From: Ruegeria atlantica
GTDB lineage: Bacteria; Pseudomonadota; Alphaproteobacteria; Rhodobacterales; Rhodobacteraceae
Assembly: GCF_013033965.1 (NCBI RefSeq)
Contig: NZ_WQFE01000011.1
Span: forward strand, 62,001 to 126,000
Direction of reading: 5' to 3'
Length of the DNA stretch: 64,000 nucleotides
Shown here: piece by piece, positions 28,048 through 36,963 of the stretch
Layout of the letters: every line of letters begins with the position of its first letter
Numbering within the stretch: position 1 is the first letter of the stretch
Made by a program: the position numbers and the translations under genes
Notes under the pieces: model-generated
Databases searched by the model: none
Seen by the model: the letters and a program-made list of their open reading frames with translations, nothing else
What the model was told of the DNA's origin: nothing

Positions 28048-29102
28048 AACTGACTGAAAAACTGGGGTTGGCAGCCCTGCACCGCTTGGACCCCGAGTCT
28101 GCGCACAGCCTGTCGATCAAGGCGCTAAAAGCCGGTTTGGCTCCTGCCCCGGGTCCTGTGACATCGTCTCGGCTGCGCACTCAAGTTGCGGGATTGGATT
28201 TGCCAAACCCCGTGGGACTGGCCGCTGGGTTTGATAAGAACGGCGAGGTTCTTGCGCCGCTGTCCCGCGCCGGGTTTGGGTTTATCGAGGTTGGCGCCGT
28301 GACACCGCGCCCACAGCCCGGTAATCCAAAACCCCGCCTGTTCCGCCTGACCGAAGACATGGCCGCCATCAACCGGTTCGGTTTCAACAACGAAGGCATG
28401 GAGGTCATGGCCCGCCGCTTGGCGGACCGTCCGAAGGACGCGGTGATCGGCCTGAACTTGGGTGCCAACAAGGACAGTGATGACCGCGCAGGTGATTTCG
28501 CAAGAGTTCTGGCTCATTGCGCCGCGCAATTGGATTTTGCCACGGTCAATGTCTCGTCCCCGAATACGGAAAAGCTGCGGGATCTGCAGGGCAAGGCGGC
28601 GCTTTCTGCCCTGTTAAGCGGCGTGATTGAAACCCGCGACGCTCTGCCCCGTCCGCTGCCGATCTTTCTAAAGATTGCCCCCGACCTGACCGATACCGAA
28701 TTGCAGGACATCGCCGAAGTGGCCCGCGAAACCGGCGTGGATGCGGTGGTTGCCACCAACACCACTCTGTCACGCGATGGTCTGCGCAGCGCCCATAAGG
28801 GTGAAGCGGGCGGCCTGTCCGGCGCGCCCCTGTTCGAGAAATCGACCCGTGTTCTGGCGCGCCTCAGCCAGTTGACCGACGGGCAAATCCCGTTGATTGG
28901 CGTTGGCGGTATCGGGACAGCAAAGCAGGCTTATGCCAAGATTTGCGCGGGGGCTTCGGCTGTGCAGTTTTACACCGCGATGGTCTATGGCGGCATTTCA
29001 CTGGCTGCAGACATAGCCCAAGGTCTGGACGATCTGTTGGCGCAAGACGGATTCACGTCGGTCGCAGAGGCCGTTGGCAGCAAAAGAGAGGACTGGCTGT
29101 GA
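28044..29102 (+). CDS. pyrD: Dihydroorotate dehydrogenase (quinone), class 2
   Basis: A 352-residue membrane-associated flavoprotein oxidising dihydroorotate to orotate in pyrimidine synthesis, passing electrons to quinone. The class 2 N-terminal helix region ([21 protein letters not shown]) is present, followed by [44 protein letters not shown] and the FMN-binding GVGGI and [15 protein letters not shown]. The active-site Ser is in [14 protein letters not shown]. Start fixed by ATGA overlap with DUF1330; stop overlaps the next gene as GTGA. Confidence 0.95.
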   Translation: MKLTEKLGLAALHRLDPESAHSLSIKALKAGLAPAPGPVTSSRLRTQVAGLDLPNPVGLAAGFDKNGEVLAPLSRAGFGFIEVGAVTPRPQPGNPKPRLFRLTEDMAAINRFGFNNEGMEVMARRLADRPKDAVIGLNLGANKDSDDRAGDFARVLAHCAAQLDFATVNVSSPNTEKLRDLQGKAALSALLSGVIETRDALPRPLPIFLKIAPDLTDTELQDIAEVARETGVDAVVATNTTLSRDGLRSAHKGEAGGLSGAPLFEKSTRVLARLSQLTDGQIPLIGVGGIGTAKQAYAKICAGASAVQFYTAMVYGGISLAADIAQGLDDLLAQDGFTSVAEAVGSKREDWL

Positions 29103-29440
29103 TTGAGTATTGGCATAACCCGCGCTGTTCAAAGTCCCGCGCCGGCCTTGCGTTGCTGGAAGACAATGGCGCGACCGTCGAGGTCCGGAGGTATCTGGAG
29201 GACGCGCCATCGACCGATGAGTTGCGCGCCGTGTTGTCCCAACTGGGAGTTCCCGCTATCGAGATCATGCGGACTGGCGAAAAGCGTTTCAAAGAACTGG
29301 GCCTCACCAAAACGACATCCGATGACGAACTGATCGGGGCAATGGCGGAAAATCCTATCCTGATCGAACGCCCTCTGGCCATTGCTGAGGACAAGGTCGC
29401 AATCGGTCGCCCGCCTGAAAACCTGCTATCGCTGCTTTAA
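29099..29440 (+). CDS. ArsC-family glutaredoxin-dependent arsenate reductase-like protein
   Basis: A 113-residue ArsC/Spx-superfamily protein. The thioredoxin-fold N-terminus has [13 protein letters not shown] with the single catalytic Cys10, followed by [17 protein letters not shown] and [10 protein letters not shown], as in glutaredoxin-dependent arsenate reductases. It starts with GTG 29099 overlapping the pyrD stop. No other ars genes are near, so a general thiol-redox role is as likely as arsenate reduction. Confidence 0.83.
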   Translation: MIEYWHNPRCSKSRAGLALLEDNGATVEVRRYLEDAPSTDELRAVLSQLGVPAIEIMRTGEKRFKELGLTKTTSDDELIGAMAENPILIERPLAIAEDKVAIGRPPENLLSLL

Positions 29441-30753
29441 GTGATCTGCGCTTCCAGCTTGGGATAGCGCCACCCCAACGTGACGCCGCGCACGATGTTC
29501 AGGACCATCAGCGCGGCCCACAACCCGTGATTGCCAAATGTCGGCACCAGCAGGAACAGGGCCACCACATAGATCGCTACCGACTGGATCATCGCCTGCC
29601 GCATGGCGCGCGTCCAGGTCGCCCCAATGTAAATGCCGTCGAACATCCAACTGGCGACACCAATCACCGGCGCCAGCGCGGCCCAAAGCAGAAACTCTCG
29701 CGCTGCAACTCGCACTTCGGGCGATGTCGACATCACATCGATCAGGGCCGGTCCGACCAGAAAGAACACCAGGCCAAGCAAAAAGGCACCGCCGACGCCC
29801 CATTGTGACGCCATGATCGACGCACGCCGGACCTGAGCGCGGTCTCGCGCCCCGACCGCACTGCCCACCAGCGCCTCTGCGGAAAAGGCGAAACCATCCA
29901 AGGCAAACGCGGTGATCTCAAGGAATTGCAGCAGCACCTGATTGGCCGCCAGGTTGACGTCGCCCAAGTCGGACCCGACGAACAGGAAGGTGGTGAACGC
30001 CCCGGTCAGCAGAACCGAGCGGACCATAATATCGCCATTCACCTGCATCATTCTGCGCAGGCGTGTGGCGTCGAAAATCCTCGGCCAGTCGCGCCATTGA
30101 TTTCCGCTGAACGCGTCGCGACACAGCCAGAGACCAAGTGCTAATCCTGTCAATTCGGCGATTAGGGTGGCGATCGCCACGCCTTCTACGCCCCATCCCA
30201 GCCCCAACACGAACCAGAGGTCCAGCACGATGTTCAGGCCGTTCATCCAGATCTGAAGGATGAACACACCTTTGGTTCGCTCTACGGCGATCAGCCAACC
30301 CGTCACGGCGTACAGCGCAATCGTCGCCGGGGCACCCCAGATACGAATCTCCAGATAGGCGCGGGTCAGCGACTCGACCTCGGCGCTGGCTGGCGACAGG
30401 GCAAACGCGCCCCAGAACACCCAGACCTGTGTCACGATAAAGAACAAACCTGCCGCGCCGCCCAGCAATAGCCCGCGCATCAGCAAGGCTCCGGTTTCTG
30501 CCGTGTCCCCCGCGCCGCGTGCCTGAGCCGCCAGACCCGTTGTTCCCATACGTAGGAACCCAAACACCCAGTAGATGGTGGCCAGGATCACAGCACCCAT
30601 ACCGACAGCGCCGATTGGGGCCGCCTGCCCCAACTGCCCCACTACACCAGTGTCCACCGCCCCCAGAATTGGCACCGTCGCGTTGGATAACACGATCGGG
30701 GCCGCAATTCGGAGCACCCGCTTATGCGTAATGGGTGCCGAAGCGTCCTGCAT
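29437..30753 (-). CDS. MATE-family multidrug efflux protein
   Basis: A 438-residue inner-membrane protein with about twelve hydrophobic segments, in the DinF-like branch of the MATE family. RIAAPIVLSNATVPILGAVDTGVVGQLG at residues about 16-43 is the conserved first-helix region, and WRDWPRIF and GFAFSAEALVGSAVGARDR lie near the middle. It exports organic cations or drugs in exchange for protons or Na+; the substrate is unknown. It overlaps the convergent arsC-like gene by 4 bases and is 6 bases downstream of the thioesterase gene, so it belongs to that operon. Confidence 0.88.
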   Translation of the reverse strand: MQDASAPITHKRVLRIAAPIVLSNATVPILGAVDTGVVGQLGQAAPIGAVGMGAVILATIYWVFGFLRMGTTGLAAQARGAGDTAETGALLMRGLLLGGAAGLFFIVTQVWVFWGAFALSPASAEVESLTRAYLEIRIWGAPATIALYAVTGWLIAVERTKGVFILQIWMNGLNIVLDLWFVLGLGWGVEGVAIATLIAELTGLALGLWLCRDAFSGNQWRDWPRIFDATRLRRMMQVNGDIMVRSVLLTGAFTTFLFVGSDLGDVNLAANQVLLQFLEITAFALDGFAFSAEALVGSAVGARDRAQVRRASIMASQWGVGGAFLLGLVFFLVGPALIDVMSTSPEVRVAAREFLLWAALAPVIGVASWMFDGIYIGATWTRAMRQAMIQSVAIYVVALFLLVPTFGNHGLWAALMVLNIVRGVTLGWRYPKLEAQIT

Positions 30754-30759
30754 GGCGCT

Positions 30760-31278
30760 CTATTTTCCGTCGGTAGCGGGTTGCGGCATCAGGAAATGCC
30801 CCGAAGCCTGTGCAAAAAGCCGCGCGTGATTGTCCTGCCAGGCCTCAACCCGAACCGAGGCGTACCGACGTCCCGCCCGACTGATGAATGCACGCGCATA
30901 GGCATCGCGTGGCAGACCAGACCGCAGATAGTCGACGGTGAAATCGACCGTTTTCGGAAAGCGTACCTTTTCGTAGTCGGCGATATCACTGGCATCCAGT
31001 TCCCCGCTTTCGATCTTGGGCAGCAAGAACTCCCAACTCAGCGTGATGACGGCCGTGACCTCGAGGAACGCCGCAGTGACACCGCCGTGCAGCGCAGGCA
31101 GTAACGGGTTGCCGATCAGCTTTTGGTCGAAATTCAACACGCCAGTCAATTCGTCGCCACGACGATCAAATCCGATGTCTAGGAAGCGGATGTAAGGCAC
31201 ACCTTCGACTATAGCGTTAAGCGCTGCATCCCGGCGTTGTTTCACGACCTGGACAGGTTCGGGACGAGAACGCGCCAT
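30760..31278 (-). CDS. PaaI-type hotdog thioesterase (second of pair)
   Basis: A 172-residue hotdog-fold acyl-CoA thioesterase. The family core is LPALHGGVTAAFLEVTAV, matching the HGGxxxxxxD-type active-site helix, but with Glu in place of the usual acidic residue position. VDFTVDYLRSGLPRDAYARA is the following strand. ATG 31278 gives a one-base overlap with the stop of the upstream thioesterase; the longer frame to 31389 is inside that gene. It hydrolyses acyl-CoA, probably linked to the neighbouring acyl-CoA catabolic genes (inference). Confidence 0.83.
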   Translation of the reverse strand: MARSRPEPVQVVKQRRDAALNAIVEGVPYIRFLDIGFDRRGDELTGVLNFDQKLIGNPLLPALHGGVTAAFLEVTAVITLSWEFLLPKIESGELDASDIADYEKVRFPKTVDFTVDYLRSGLPRDAYARAFISRAGRRYASVRVEAWQDNHARLFAQASGHFLMPQPATDGK

Positions 31279-31697
31279 TACAGACCCTCCACCGTGAATG
31301 ATCCTGCTGCGGTCGCCACTGGAAGACCTTCGTCTTCGTCCATTGCCGTGGCGCGCACAAAGGCGACGTTCCGCGTGATGTGGTAACACGTTGCCTGGGT
31401 TGTAATCGTCTGTCCCGGTGTTGCCGCCCGCATGTAGTCGATCCTCAGGTCAATCGTTGCCGTGCCGCCAGGTGCAGACGGATGGCTCATAACAGCGGCA
31501 CCGCAACACGTATCCAAGGCAGCGAATACCGCCCCTCCATGAATCACCCCGGTGCGCGGATCGCCGACCAGTTCTTTGCTGTAGGGCATTGTTATCCCTG
31601 CTTCGCCATTTCCGATTGAGGTCAGTTTCAGACCCAATGCCCTTGCGTGCGGGATCGCCTCGATAAACTGGCGCGCAATTGCGGCTTTGTCGACCAT
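31278..31697 (-). CDS. PaaI-type hotdog thioesterase (first of pair)
   Basis: A 139-residue hotdog thioesterase with the canonical active-site helix RTGVIHGGAVFAALDTCCG (HGG followed by Asp) and TIDLRIDYMRAATPGQTI. It is a typical PaaI/YbdB-size protein acting on aromatic or short acyl-CoA in the cytoplasm. ATG 31697 is the start; the frame extends to 31790 without a better start. Divergent from merR-1, with 117 bases between start codons. Confidence 0.85.
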   Translation of the reverse strand: MVDKAAIARQFIEAIPHARALGLKLTSIGNGEAGITMPYSKELVGDPRTGVIHGGAVFAALDTCCGAAVMSHPSAPGGTATIDLRIDYMRAATPGQTITTQATCYHITRNVAFVRATAMDEDEGLPVATAAGSFTVEGL

Positions 31698-31814
31698 GTA
31701 CTTGAATCCGTTCTTTTGGTTTATCCCTTTATGAGCCCGTGTCCGCCAAAAGAGCAAGCCCGCCGGTTGCGCTTGCCGCTGACAAAACATAGTCTGCGCC
31801 AGAGGAGATCAGGA

Positions 31815-32183
31815 ATGTCCGACAACCGTTTGTCATTCAAAGAGATGTGCGCCGAGTTCGATGTGACTCCGCGTACCCTGCGCTACTATGAATACATCGA
31901 ATTGCTGCAACCTGACCGGGAAGGCAGGTCGCGATACTATGGTCCGCGAGAATGCGCACGCATGACTTTGATCCTGCGCGGCCGCAAATATGGGTTCTCG
32001 CTGGAAGATATCCGCCAGTGGCTGTTGATCTATGAAAACGAGGGCAACGAGGTTCAGATGCGTGCTTTTGTCGACGTCGCCGACAAGCAGATCGTCGAAC
32101 TGAACCAGCAAAAGCAGCAACTGGACGAGGCAATTGATGCCTTGACCCAGATGCGCGACCAGACGGCCAAATCACTCAAGTGA
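31815..32183 (+). CDS. MerR-family transcriptional regulator 1
   Basis: A 122-residue regulator with an N-terminal MerR winged helix (EMCAEFDVTPRTLRYYEYIE, RSRYYGPRECARM) and a C-terminal coiled coil (about 85-118). No cysteine-rich metal site or effector domain follows, which fits the short alphaproteobacterial MerR proteins that sit beside acyl-CoA degradation genes. Start ATG 31815 has AGGA just upstream. It is clearly paralogous to merR-2 at 32467 (identical VTPRTLR, LILRG and GFSLE segments). Confidence 0.87.
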   Translation: MSDNRLSFKEMCAEFDVTPRTLRYYEYIELLQPDREGRSRYYGPRECARMTLILRGRKYGFSLEDIRQWLLIYENEGNEVQMRAFVDVADKQIVELNQQKQQLDEAIDALTQMRDQTAKSLK

Positions 32184-32292
32184 TTCCGCGGGCGTGCCGT
32201 CGCACACCCAAAAAATGACGCGAGCTCCGCAATTTCCGGGCATGCCTTAGTGTGTGCCGAGCTGCACTTTGGAGTTTGACCCATCCAAATTC

Positions 32293-32390
32293 CGTTACGT
32301 TAAACGCTAAAAAGTCAGCAATCCGCGACTTGACGCGTGAGGAAGTTACGTAAACTTATTTTGTGACGCAGCGTTCACATTACGTGAACG
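32293..32390. promoter_or_regulatory. Cluster of TTACGT-centred inverted repeats in front of merR-2
   Basis: Three related imperfect palindromes: CGTTACGTTAAACG at 32293-32306, AAGTTACGTAAACTT at 32343-32357, and CGTTCACATTACGTGAACG at 32372-32390. Each contains an ACGT core with flanking complementary arms. The location, upstream of a MerR gene and an acyl-CoA dehydrogenase, suggests operator sites for one or both MerR proteins (inference). Confidence 0.55.
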
Positions 32391-32466
32391 TCATCTACGT
32401 GTTGTAACGTGCGCATCGACTGCGCAACTGACTTTCATTGACGCCAGTGACGAGAGTGCTGAAACC

Positions 32467-32868
32467 ATGACCGAAGATCTGATGACCATCCGCGAAATGT
32501 GCGAGACCTACGATGTCACGCCGCGCACTTTGCGGTTTTACGAGGCCAAAGAGCTTTTGTTTCCGATCCGTGAGGGCCAGAAACGGCTATTCACCAAAAG
32601 CGACCGGGCCCGCCTGAAACTGATCCTGCGCGGCAAGCGCTTTGGGTTCAGCCTTGAAGAAATCCGCCAGCTTCTGGACCTGTATCACGTGGGCGACCAG
32701 CAACTAACTCAGATTTCCCGCACCTACGAGATAGCGTGCGAGCGTCTGGAGGACATGGAAGCGCGCCGCGAAGAGCTGACGCAAGCAATCGACGACCTGA
32801 AAGAGCAGTTGCGCTGGGGCGAAAAAGTCATCGCCTCGATGAAACAAGACAAAAAGGCCGCCGAGTAA
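32467..32868 (+). CDS. MerR-family transcriptional regulator 2
   Basis: A 133-residue MerR protein. The DNA-binding domain (residues about 7-75) includes REMCETYDVTPRTLRFYEAKE and RLFTKSDRARLKLILRGKRF; a long coiled coil (about 88-128) would dimerise it. It precedes the acyl-CoA dehydrogenase gene by 49 bases on the same strand and has the repeat cluster 32293-32390 upstream, so autoregulation and control of the dehydrogenase are plausible. It is a paralogue of merR-1, presumably from a tandem duplication. Confidence 0.87.
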   Translation: MTEDLMTIREMCETYDVTPRTLRFYEAKELLFPIREGQKRLFTKSDRARLKLILRGKRFGFSLEEIRQLLDLYHVGDQQLTQISRTYEIACERLEDMEARREELTQAIDDLKEQLRWGEKVIASMKQDKKAAE

Positions 32869-32917
32869 ACTCCTCGCCTGCCTGCCACCCGGACATATGA
32901 ATTAAAGGGAGCTTCAC

Positions 32918-34699
32918 ATGCCCGTCTACAACGCGCCAACCAAAGACACGCAGTTCATTCTGCACAATGTTCTGAAAATCTCGGAGTCCGACGTTCCGGG
33001 CTATGACGAACTTGAGACCGAATTCACCGGTGCTGTTCTGGAAGAAGCAGGCAAGGTTGCCACTAACATTCTTTTGCCGCTGAACGTGGTTGGCGACACC
33101 GAGGGGTGCCGCCTCGAAAACGGCATCGTCTACACGCCAGCAGGCTTTAAAGACGCCTTCGAGCAGGTAAAAGAAGGCGGCTGGACCGGTCTGGACATGC
33201 CCGAAGAGTTTGGCGGCCAAAACATGCCTTACGTTCTGGGCACTGCCGTTGGCGAGATGTTCTCGGCCTCGAACACAGCGTTCACCATGTACCAGGGCCT
33301 GACACACGGCGCGGCCTCGGCCATTCTGGCACACGGTTCTGACGAGCAGAAAAACACCTATCTTCCGAAGATGGTCAGCTGTGAGTGGACAGGCACCATG
33401 AACCTGACCGAACCGCATTGCGGCACCGATCTGGGCCTGATGCGCACCAAGGCAGAGCCGCAGGGCGATGGCAGCTACAAAATCTCTGGTCAGAAGATTT
33501 TCATCTCGGCCGGTGATCACGACATGGCCGACAACATCATCCATCTGGTGCTGGCCAAGATCCCCGGTGGCCCTGACGGCATCAAAGGTGTTTCGCTGTT
33601 CATTGTGCCCAAATTCATGGTGAACGAGGACGGTTCGCTGGGCGAACGCAACGGCGTATCGGTCGGCAAGATCGAAGAGAAAATGGGCATCCACGGCAAC
33701 TCGACCTGCGTCATGAATTATGACGGCGCGACCGGTTATCTGATCGGCGAGGAAAACAAAGGCATGCGCGCCATGTTCACCATGATGAACGAAGCGCGTC
33801 TGGGTGTTGGGATGCAAGGTCTGTGCCAAGCCGAAATCGCCTATCAAAACGCTGTGGAATACGCCAAGGATCGTCTGCAGGGGCGCGCAGTGACTGGTGC
33901 TGAAAACCCCGAAGGACCGGCTGACCCGCTGATCGTGCACCCCGATATTCGCCGCAATCTGATGGACCAGAAAAGCTTCACCGAAGGTGCGCGCGCGTTC
34001 ATTCTGTGGGGCGCATCGCTGATTGACCGTGTTCACCGTTCTGGTGACAAGGACGCGGACGGCCTGATTTCTCTGCTTACACCGGTTATCAAGGGCTTCC
34101 TGACAGATCAGGGCTATGACATGACGGTGCAGGCTCAGCAGGTTTATGGTGGCCACGGCTACATCGAAGAATGGGGCATGTCGCAATACACCCGCGACGC
34201 CCGCATCGCGATGATCTACGAAGGCGCAAACGGCGTTCAGGCGCTGGACCTTGTCGGCCGTAAACTGGCACAGGATGGCGGCAAGCATGTCATGGCCTTC
34301 TTTGAAATGGTTAAAACCTTCTGTAAGGAAAACGGTGGCAAGGACGAAGCCTATGACAAAGCATTTGTCGAGCCACTGAAAGCTGCGTCCAAGGACCTGC
34401 AGTCCGCTGGCATGTACTTTATGCAGGCAGGCATGAAGAACCCGAACAACGCTCTGTCCGGTTCTTATGACTTCATGCACATGTTCGGCCATGTTTGCCT
34501 GGGCCTGATGTGGGCGCAGATGGCCAAGGCCGCGCAAGAAGCGCTGGACGGTGGTGCGTCGGACAAAGAGTTCTACGAGACCAAGATCAACACCGGTCGT
34601 TTCTACATGGCCCGCCGTTTGCCTGCCACAGGCATGCATTTGGCACGCATCCAGACGGGCGCGGACACGGTCATGGCACTGGACGCGGCAAACTTCTGA
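32918..34699 (+). CDS. Large acyl-CoA dehydrogenase (DmdC/FadE type)
   Basis: A 593-residue FAD-dependent acyl-CoA dehydrogenase, about 200 residues longer than short-chain enzymes because of a C-terminal extension (after about 460). Motifs: [23 protein letters not shown] for FAD and substrate binding, and [21 protein letters not shown] followed by [18 protein letters not shown], which contains the likely catalytic base E435. The family includes the 3-methylthiopropanoyl-CoA dehydrogenase DmdC of marine roseobacters and general fatty acyl-CoA dehydrogenases; sequence alone does not settle which. AAAGGGAG precedes the ATG. Sits upstream of fadA and fadJ. Confidence 0.88.
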   Translation: MPVYNAPTKDTQFILHNVLKISESDVPGYDELETEFTGAVLEEAGKVATNILLPLNVVGDTEGCRLENGIVYTPAGFKDAFEQVKEGGWTGLDMPEEFGGQNMPYVLGTAVGEMFSASNTAFTMYQGLTHGAASAILAHGSDEQKNTYLPKMVSCEWTGTMNLTEPHCGTDLGLMRTKAEPQGDGSYKISGQKIFISAGDHDMADNIIHLVLAKIPGGPDGIKGVSLFIVPKFMVNEDGSLGERNGVSVGKIEEKMGIHGNSTCVMNYDGATGYLIGEENKGMRAMFTMMNEARLGVGMQGLCQAEIAYQNAVEYAKDRLQGRAVTGAENPEGPADPLIVHPDIRRNLMDQKSFTEGARAFILWGASLIDRVHRSGDKDADGLISLLTPVIKGFLTDQGYDMTVQAQQVYGGHGYIEEWGMSQYTRDARIAMIYEGANGVQALDLVGRKLAQDGGKHVMAFFEMVKTFCKENGGKDEAYDKAFVEPLKAASKDLQSAGMYFMQAGMKNPNNALSGSYDFMHMFGHVCLGLMWAQMAKAAQEALDGGASDKEFYETKINTGRFYMARRLPATGMHLARIQTGADTVMALDAANF

Positions 34700-34706
34700 A
34701 CTCAAT

Positions 34707-34736
34707 CTGGGTCCGGGTGATATTGCCCGGACCCAG
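34707..34736 (+). terminator. GC-rich hairpin after the acyl-CoA dehydrogenase gene
   Basis: A perfect 11-bp stem (CTGGGTCCGGG / CCCGGACCCAG) with an 8-base loop, starting 7 bases after the stop. There is no T tract. It may be an attenuator or an mRNA 3'-stabilising hairpin between this gene and the small gene at 34754. Confidence 0.55.
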
Positions 34737-34753
34737 CCTACCGGAGGAACCAC

Positions 34754-34966
34754 ATGCCGAAGCGATTTCGACTGACCCGCCGCTTCCCCGTCGCAATGAC
34801 CGAGGATGGGTATCGCAAGCTCAAGGCGTTCGCGCGCGAGGCTGGTTTGGACGAAGGAGAGGCACTGTCGTTTTTGTTCGAGAACTTCAACAGCGTGATC
34901 AACGAGGACAACCTGACCCACCGCCTGCGTATCTTCAATTCGGAGCTGGATGATCGCAAACGGTAA
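34754..34966 (+). CDS. Small RHH-like protein
   Basis: A 70-residue basic/acidic protein that I do not recognise by name. The N-terminal RFRLTRRFPVAMTEDGYRKL followed by two predicted helices resembles the strand-helix-helix of ribbon-helix-helix (Arc/CopG) DNA-binding proteins (inference). GGAGG at 34743-34747 with a 6-base spacer supports ATG 34754. It lies between the acyl-CoA dehydrogenase and GST genes on the same strand. Confidence 0.65.
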   Translation: MPKRFRLTRRFPVAMTEDGYRKLKAFAREAGLDEGEALSFLFENFNSVINEDNLTHRLRIFNSELDDRKR

Positions 34967-34975
34967 AAACATCAG

Positions 34976-34993
34976 CCACCTTCAATCAGGTGG
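34976..34993 (+). terminator. Short hairpin after the small RHH-like gene
   Basis: CCACCT / AGGTGG 6-bp stem with a 6-base loop, followed by GCGTGTTTTC. The stem is short and the T run is displaced, so this is a weak candidate. Confidence 0.3.
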
Positions 34994-35101
34994 GCGTGTT
35001 TTCAGAAAGACAAACCCCAATGGCGCTTAGCCTTATGGTTCGTCTTTCTCGAAATACGCGAAATTCGACTTCGCACCATGCGCCTTGGGAGGGGCGATTG
35101 C

Positions 35102-35740
35102 ATGACCATCAAACTTCATTGCTTTGGAGAAAGCGGAAACAGCTACAAGGCTGCCTTGGCCTTGGAAATGTCCGGACTGGAGTGGGAGCCGGTTTTTGTC
35201 GACTTCTTCAAAGGCGTGACACGTACTCCCGAATACCGCGCCGAAGTCAATGAAATGGGCGAAGCGCCTGTCTTGATCGACGGCGATTTCCGCACCAGTC
35301 AATCCGGTGCCATTCAGGCCTATGTGACTGAGAAATCGGGCAAGTTCGGCGGTAAGGACCGGGAAGAGAATTACGACATTCTGCGCTGGGTGCTGTGGGA
35401 CAATCACAAGCTCAGCTCGATGGCCGGCCTGACCCGTTTCCTGATCAATTTCCTCCCCGAACAGCACCGTAATCCCGATGTGATTGCCTTCAATCAAGGG
35501 CGGTTGAAGGCCGCTTACCAAGTGTTGAATGATCATCTGAACGGCCGCGACTGGATTGTTGGCGACGATGTCACGAACGCCGATCTCAGCTGCTGCAGCT
35601 ATCTGTATTACCCCGAACCATTCGGCTTTGACCGCGCCGACTGGCCCCATATCGACGCCTGGCTGTCTCGCTTGTCCGAACAGCCCGGCTGGAAACACCC
35701 CTATGACCTGATGCCCGGCAACCCGTCGGATCGAGCTTGA
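35102..35740 (+). CDS. Glutathione S-transferase family protein
   Basis: A 212-residue GST. The N-terminal thioredoxin-like domain reads KLHCFGESGNSYKAALALEMSG and ends at the glutathione-binding QSGAIQAYV (cis-Pro in EAPVLI); the all-helical C-terminal domain has the conserved VTNADLS motif. ATG 35102 with GGGAGG ahead is preferred to the ATG at 35078. Its position 11 bases before fadA suggests it is part of that operon and handles reactive acyl or enal products (inference). Confidence 0.88.
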   Translation: MTIKLHCFGESGNSYKAALALEMSGLEWEPVFVDFFKGVTRTPEYRAEVNEMGEAPVLIDGDFRTSQSGAIQAYVTEKSGKFGGKDREENYDILRWVLWDNHKLSSMAGLTRFLINFLPEQHRNPDVIAFNQGRLKAAYQVLNDHLNGRDWIVGDDVTNADLSCCSYLYYPEPFGFDRADWPHIDAWLSRLSEQPGWKHPYDLMPGNPSDRA

Positions 35741-35751
35741 GGAGAAGACCC

Positions 35752-36963
35752 ATGACCGAAGCATATATCTATGACGCTCTGCGCACCCCGCGCGGCAAGG
35801 GCCGCAAGGATGGCAGCCTGCACGAGGTAACCTCGGTGCGCCTGTCCGCCCTGACCCTGAACGCGATGAAAGAGCGTAACAACCTCGAAGGCCACGCCGT
35901 AGAAGACGTGATCTGGGGCAACGTCACGCAGGTGATGGAGCAAGGCGGCTGTCTTGCGCGCTCGGCTGTTCTGGCCTCTGATCTGGATCAGTCGATCCCC
36001 GGTCTGGCAATCAACCGTTTCTGCGCCTCCGGCATGGAAGCTGTGAACCTCGCGGCGAACCAGGTCAAAGGCGGCGCAGGTGAGGCTTACATCGCAGGTG
36101 GCGTCGAAATGATGGGCCGCGTGGCCATGGGCAGCGATGGCGCTGCGATTGCCGTTGACCCGTCGCTGGCAATGGATACCTATTTCGTTCCGCAGGGCAT
36201 CTCGGCCGACATCATTGCGACTGAGTACGGTTTCTCCCGTGATGACGCCGACGCGCTGGCGGTTGAATCGCAAAAGCGCGCCGCAGAAGCATGGGCAGAT
36301 AACCGGTTCGAAAAGTCGGTGATCACCGTCAAAGACCAGAACGGCCTGACCATTCTGGATCGCGACGAATATATGCGCCCCGGCACTGACATGCAGAGCC
36401 TTGGTGCGCTGAACCCGTCCTTCCAGATGATGGGCGAGCAGATGCCCGGCTTCGACAAGGTTGCGATGCTGAAATACCCGCATCTTGAGCGCGTGAACCA
36501 CATCCACCACGCGGGCAACAGCTCGGGCATCGTGGACGGTGCGGCGGCTGTTCTGATCGGCAACAAGGAATTCGGCGAGAAATACGGCCTCAAACCGCGC
36601 GCACGCATCAAGGCAACCGCCAAGATCGGTACTGACCCGACAATTATGCTGACCGGTCCGGTTCCTGTGACCGAGAAAATTCTGGCCGACAACGGCATGA
36701 AGATCAGCGATCTGGACCTGTTCGAAGTGAACGAAGCCTTCGCCTCGGTCGTGCTGCGCTTCCAGCAGGCGTTTGATGTGGATCCGGCGCTGGTCAACCC
36801 CAATGGTGGCTCGATCGCGATGGGCCACCCGCTGGGTGCAACCGGTGCGATGATCATCGGTACGCTGCTGGACGAGCTGGAGCGTCAGGACAAGGAAACC
36901 GGACTGGCCACGCTCTGCATCGCGTCCGGTATGGGTGCGGCAACCATTATCGAGCGGGTCTGA
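35752..36963 (+). CDS. fadA: Acetyl-CoA C-acyltransferase (3-ketoacyl-CoA thiolase)
   Basis: A 403-residue thiolase that cleaves 3-ketoacyl-CoA with CoA in the last step of beta-oxidation. Active residues are visible: C91 in NRFCASGMEAV, the His in GGSIAMGHPLGATGA (about 360) and the second Cys in LCIASGMGAA (about 389). EVNEAFA is also typical. ATG 35752 has GGAG 10 bases upstream; an earlier ATG-like start at 35737 is rejected. Its stop overlaps the cupin start by one base, and fadJ follows. Confidence 0.93.
   Translation: MTEAYIYDALRTPRGKGRKDGSLHEVTSVRLSALTLNAMKERNNLEGHAVEDVIWGNVTQVMEQGGCLARSAVLASDLDQSIPGLAINRFCASGMEAVNLAANQVKGGAGEAYIAGGVEMMGRVAMGSDGAAIAVDPSLAMDTYFVPQGISADIIATEYGFSRDDADALAVESQKRAAEAWADNRFEKSVITVKDQNGLTILDRDEYMRPGTDMQSLGALNPSFQMMGEQMPGFDKVAMLKYPHLERVNHIHHAGNSSGIVDGAAAVLIGNKEFGEKYGLKPRARIKATAKIGTDPTIMLTGPVPVTEKILADNGMKISDLDLFEVNEAFASVVLRFQQAFDVDPALVNPNGGSIAMGHPLGATGAMIIGTLLDELERQDKETGLATLCIASGMGAATIIERV

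Noticed and set aside
32828-34972. 714-residue minus-strand open frame opposite the acyl-CoA dehydrogenase
   Set aside because: Shadow of a well-identified gene; composition rich in His/Arg/Gln as expected from antisense of GC-rich coding sequence.
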